The translations under genes and the position numbers were made by a program. Below are positions 4,667 through 7,590 of a stretch of 7,590 nucleotides of DNA, one piece after another. The notes beneath the pieces are model-generated. The model searched no databases, was not told where the DNA came from, and worked only from the letters and a program-made list of their open reading frames with translations. The DNA is from an uncultured Collinsella sp. (lineage in GTDB: Bacteria; Actinomycetota; Coriobacteriia; Coriobacteriales; Coriobacteriaceae), in contig URBA01000068.1 of the NCBI GenBank assembly GCA_900545905.1, positions 1-7,590 of the forward strand, written 5' to 3'. Within the stretch, counting starts at the first letter, position 1, and each line of letters begins with the position of its first letter.

Positions 4667-7590
4667 CTAGCGCTTCTTTGGGATCGACCTAAGGCGAGCG
4701 AACCATAGGGCTGCGGCACCCGAGGTCAGGAGCGCGGTGATGCAAGCGGCGATGGGAACTGATCCTGTTGCCGGTAGGTCCTGCGGTAGGGTACAGCGTT
4801 GAATGACGCTGTCCTCGTCATGCGACTCAAGTTTATCGCCGCCACCGTTGCGGCAAAGATCGACGCGTGCGCTGTTGGTGAGTGCGGTTTGGGGCGTATA
4901 AGCCGACGTTGCCTGCATGTGTACGACTGCGCCCCGAGCGTCTGTGCCAAGGATTGCTTTGGCATCGTCAAGGTCGTCGTGCTCATCCTTGAGATCATCG
5001 CGGGTCCAAGAATCCGCATCGCTTCGAGTCGTAAAGTCGGCGGCTACCGCACCGTATTCAATGCGAATGCCCGTTACGACGGTATTGGACGCAAGGTCGA
5101 GTTCTTTCGCCTCGAGTGTGGTGGATTCCGTGGTCGAGACATCCGCCTTCCAGAGGTGCCAGCCGTCGTAATCGACGAGGCGGCAATCCTCACCCAGACT
5201 TTCCCTTACTTCGTCGGACTCAAGCCAAGGATTTTCGTGCCCATCGTCAAGTGTCGCGTTTGCCGGCTCATCGACGTCTGTCGAGTCCAACGGCGTCGTG
5301 CGATACCACACGTTGCACAGACCATTGAGGTCGCCGATGGCGACGGGGGTTTCGATTGAGACGAATCTCGCCGTATCGTCCTCGGCGCACTCAAGATCAT
5401 CGGTAATTGTGAACTCATCAACCCAGGTAGTTGAATCGTTTCGAGCGTCGATGGTATAGGAGAAAAGCCCATCCGTATTGGTTTGCATCGCGGCACGGTT
5501 TTTACCATCGCCGTTAGCCAACAGGCCCTTTTCGATAGGTTGGACAAGTTCCTGACGCTTGTCGACCTGCCCCTTGATCTCGATGGGCGCATCCTTCATC
5601 GCGACGGATTGGACTTCTCCCGTATCCTTTATTTCAAACGTTATCTCCTCGGCAAGGTCATAGGTCCGCGGAGACATCATTTCGCGCAACGAGTAGGTGC
5701 CGGGTGCAAGATGTTCGACGCGGTGTGGCTTGTCGGATGAGGTCCAGGAGTCTATTTCGGTTTTATCGGGACCATATAAGGTGAGCCGTGCGCCTTCCAC
5801 TTCCTGCTCACCGCTTGCATCGACCTTGGAGATATCAACCTTGGTGTAATCGTCGGATACGTTAAGCCGTGCTTCTACAACGGGTGTTTTCTGGTCGGCA
5901 TAAGTAAGGTCGACAATATGGGTTGTCTGATCGAGCAATAAGCCTGCCGGCGCTTGAGTCTCGACAACCTCGTAGCGTGCGGTGCCAGATCCCAGTGGGA
6001 GGTTGTCCGCGCGTGCTTCTCCAGTTTCATCCGTCGTGACGGTCGCGACGGTCTCACCGTCGAGCGCGGCAATGCTACCGTCGGGGCGCACGATATCACC
6101 CGAGGCACGGATCTCAAAGATGGCGCCCGCGAGGCTGCTGCCGTCTACGGCATCGGTTTTAACGATCCTGATATTTCCGGTCGCGGCGTGGTCATAATAC
6201 GAGGCGATTGCAACGGGCGCTAGGTTCATGTCGGCGGGTATGTTTACCTCGATTTCTTCGCCGACAAGATAGGGCTCTTTGGCCGAGGTTTCGCGTACAT
6301 AATAGGTGCCCGGCATGAGCGATTCGGGCAGTGTGACGGTGCCGGTCGCGTCAGTCGTAAAGGTGTCCATTACGTTATGTGCTGGATACCAGCAAGTTTG
6401 TGAGACAGGTTCGTGATTGCTGTCGAGGAGTTGGAAGGAGAATCCGGCTAGGGGAACAGAAGCGCCTGTTTGGGCATCGCGTTTTACAATCTGGAGATGC
6501 GTCGACAGAGCGTGGTTGTCCACGATATATTGAAGCTCGGCGCCGTCGGAAATCTGATTGGCCCCGACGGTCCATTCCCCTGCACGTTTAAAACCCTCGG
6601 GGACGGTTTCCGGAACCTCGCGAATCGTGTAGCCGGCACGGTCGTATGGGACGGCTCCGTGGACACCGGCGGGTCGCTTGCCTGTGCCGAACCATGCTTC
6701 GGGCTGGTCTTTGGTGGAGGCAAAGCCATAGATGTTTGTGGTCAGTGTGCCAACAACCTGCTGAGAGCTGTTGCTGACAACCTCAAAGACAACACCACCC
6801 GCCGGCTGCTCCAGGCCGGATTGGTCGCTATTGCCGTAATCCTTGAATTTGGAAATCTCAAGGTTAAACGCAATGGGGATATCAGAAATGCGGGATTCGA
6901 TCTCGACCACGCCTGAATCGCCGAGCTGGTCGGCTCCAACGGTATAGGTCCAGCTGTCGTTGGATGGCAGGTAGCCCTCGGGGGCTTTTGATTCGTAGAT
7001 GGTAAAGGTTCCTAAGGGGACATCGGCGAGGGTGGCCCGACCGCTTTCGTCAGTCGTGAGAATTTGCGACCATCCAGGGGTTGATTGCGACACACACGTG
7101 AACTCTGCTCCTGCGAGTGAAGATCCCGCCTGGGGGCCGGCATTCGTCGCGGCATCGAGTTTTACGATACGCAGGTTGATGGTGCCGGGCTGTTCATCAA
7201 TGGCGACCTGTCCACCGTCATTCCCCGTGGTAAAGGCGATGCGATCGTGGCGGGGGACATAGCCGGCCGGCGCCTTCGTTTCAACTAGGTAGTATGCTGT
7301 GTTGGGCAGAAGTGTTGCTTGCGCCCGACCGTTGCTGTCCATCTGGATGGTGCCAACACGTGCGTCGCTGGCGCTCTCAAAAACATCGAATGTTGTCCCG
7401 GCAAACTGATAAGTATTGTTTCTGCTGGTAATGGCAGCGTTTGCAGACTGCTTTTGGAAGGAAACAGAGACCGCCGGCAGTACATAGAGCATGTCCTGAC
7501 GTTTGCTGCCGCCCGATACGGCTCCTAGATAGCGCCGCGCGCGGTGCGGAGCGGCTTTGATGCTTCCTGATTTTGCGCTGTCGTGGAGCC
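4667..7590 (-). CDS. LPXTG-anchored SpaA/Cna_B multidomain surface protein (5' end outside window)
   Basis: At least 973 residues are visible; numbering here counts from Met at 7490-7492. That Met is probably internal: the frame stays open to the window edge, the AGGA before it is too close to serve as a Shine-Dalgarno, and no signal peptide follows. Six SpaA/Cna_B-like domains occupy about 8-103, 104-209, 210-330, 331-438, 439-548 and 549-638. Each has a first-strand Lys (14, 111, 215, 337, 445, 556) and a later Glu (71, 167, 292, 401, 511, 604), often in the hallmark ETKAPAGY-type segment. In this family these residues form and catalyse an intramolecular isopeptide bond with an Asn or Asp. 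Residues 640-900 form a larger C-terminal domain with five cysteines and an acidic patch. LPATG (906-910), a hydrophobic helix (911-932) and a basic tail (RLRSIPKKR) are a complete sortase signal. It should be a cell-wall-anchored adhesin or ancillary pilus protein. No pilin YPKN motif or sortase gene is visible. Confidence 0.9.
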   Translation of the reverse strand, partial: LHDSAKSGSIKAAPHRARRYLGAVSGGSKRQDMLYVLPAVSVSFQKQSANAAITSRNNTYQFAGTTFDVFESASDARVGTIQMDSNGRAQATLLPNTAYYLVETKAPAGYVPRHDRIAFTTGNDGGQVAIDEQPGTINLRIVKLDAATNAGPQAGSSLAGAEFTCVSQSTPGWSQILTTDESGRATLADVPLGTFTIYESKAPEGYLPSNDSWTYTVGADQLGDSGVVEIESRISDIPIAFNLEISKFKDYGNSDQSGLEQPAGGVVFEVVSNSSQQVVGTLTTNIYGFASTKDQPEAWFGTGKRPAGVHGAVPYDRAGYTIREVPETVPEGFKRAGEWTVGANQISDGAELQYIVDNHALSTHLQIVKRDAQTGASVPLAGFSFQLLDSNHEPVSQTCWYPAHNVMDTFTTDATGTVTLPESLMPGTYYVRETSAKEPYLVGEEIEVNIPADMNLAPVAIASYYDHAATGNIRIVKTDAVDGSSLAGAIFEIRASGDIVRPDGSIAALDGETVATVTTDETGEARADNLPLGSGTARYEVVETQAPAGLLLDQTTHIVDLTYADQKTPVVEARLNVSDDYTKVDISKVDASGEQEVEGARLTLYGPDKTEIDSWTSSDKPHRVEHLAPGTYSLREMMSPRTYDLAEEITFEIKDTGEVQSVAMKDAPIEIKGQVDKRQELVQPIEKGLLANGDGKNRAAMQTNTDGLFSYTIDARNDSTTWVDEFTITDDLECAEDDTARFVSIETPVAIGDLNGLCNVWYRTTPLDSTDVDEPANATLDDGHENPWLESDEVRESLGEDCRLVDYDGWHLWKADVSTTESTTLEAKELDLASNTVVTGIRIEYGAVAADFTTRSDADSWTRDDLKDEHDDLDDAKAILGTDARGAVVHMQATSAYTPQTALTNSARVDLCRNGGGDKLESHDEDSVIQRCTLPQDLPATGSVPIAACITALLTSGAAALWFARLRSIPKKR
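4670..4777 (-). other. LPATG cell-wall sorting signal
   Basis: LPATG is encoded at 4763-4777, followed by a hydrophobic stretch of about 22 residues and a positively charged C-terminus ending in PKKR. This tripartite arrangement is the class A/C-type sortase substrate signal: sortase cleaves between Thr and Gly and links the protein to peptidoglycan or a pilus. Confidence 0.95.
4793..5575 (-). other. Large C-terminal domain of the surface protein
   Basis: Residues 640-900 of the surface protein differ from the SpaA repeats. The domain opens with KGQVDKRQ, continues with a GLFSYTIDARNDSTTWVDEF segment and a TGIRIEYGAVAADF strand, and ends in LTNSARVDLC. This layout resembles the wall-proximal isopeptide or DUF11-like domains that precede LPXTG motifs in other actinobacterial and clostridial surface proteins. 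That resemblance is from memory, not a search. Cysteines at 702, 726, 770, 880 and 900 and an acidic patch (825-843) are notable. Confidence 0.5.
5579..7471 (-). repeat. Six divergent SpaA/Cna_B domain repeats
   Basis: Approximate boundaries from N- to C-terminus are 7471-7184, 7183-6866, 6865-6503, 6502-6179, 6178-5849 and 5848-5579. All show the pattern of strand-A Lys, LAGAxFE-like strand, TTDxxGxAxxxxLPxGxYxxxET-like core and closing strand. They are strongly diverged in sequence and length (about 90-121 residues), so they are old duplications rather than a recent DNA expansion. The third is longest, with an extra loop (about 261-287). The expected closing residue looks like Asn in domains 3 (N326) and 5 (N544), and Asp in domains 1 (D99) and 6 (D634); in 2 and 4 I cannot place it with confidence. 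Confidence 0.75.

Noticed and set aside
4799..5359. Plus-strand open frame (186 residues) opposite the surface protein
   Set aside because: The minus strand here encodes the clear C-terminal domain leading into LPATG; the plus-strand peptide has no recognisable features and is a shadow.
7490..7492. ATG as the true start of the surface protein
   Set aside because: AGGA is only one to two bases away, no charged N-terminus plus hydrophobic signal peptide follows, and the frame is open upstream to the window edge.

Overview
The window reads as high-GC actinobacterial DNA. I favour the class Coriobacteriia (Collinsella-like) because of the combination of genes: a WYL regulator, a membrane-embedded M28-like protein carrying a very long acidic disordered insert, and a large LPXTG-anchored SpaA/Cna_B surface protein. 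That taxonomic call is pattern recognition, not the result of a search.

Layout, left to right. (1) A complete WYL-domain transcriptional regulator lies on the minus strand (14-1036). A second minus-strand gene may begin at 27, overlapping its stop and running off the left edge, as in tandem PafB/PafC-like WYL pairs. (2) A 198-bp divergent intergenic region holds two perfect short palindromes and a -10-like box. (3) A plus-strand gene (1235-4360, 1041 aa) has an M28 zinc-peptidase scaffold with two transmembrane hairpins and a roughly 650-residue low-complexity acidic insert between metal motifs. Several expected catalytic or zinc-binding residues are replaced. (4) Twenty-one bases downstream, behind a strong Shine-Dalgarno, is a 72-aa single-pass membrane protein (4382-4600), almost certainly in the same transcript. 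(5) A strong hairpin with a T tract (4622-4659) separates this operon from the convergent gene. (6) The rest of the window is the 3' part of a large minus-strand surface protein (4667 to beyond 7590) with six SpaA/Cna_B-type domains, one larger C-terminal domain, an LPATG sorting motif, a membrane segment and a basic tail. Its N-terminus lies outside the window.

Functionally there are two units. The first is a membrane-associated pseudo-peptidase-like protein plus its small membrane partner, transcribed divergently from a possible regulator. The second is an unrelated cell-wall-anchored adhesin or pilus-type protein. The most unusual item is the M28-like protein: its fold appears to be kept at both ends, its active site looks degenerate, and most of its length is a disordered insert containing short repeated motifs. 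No RNA genes, mobile elements or CRISPR arrays were seen.
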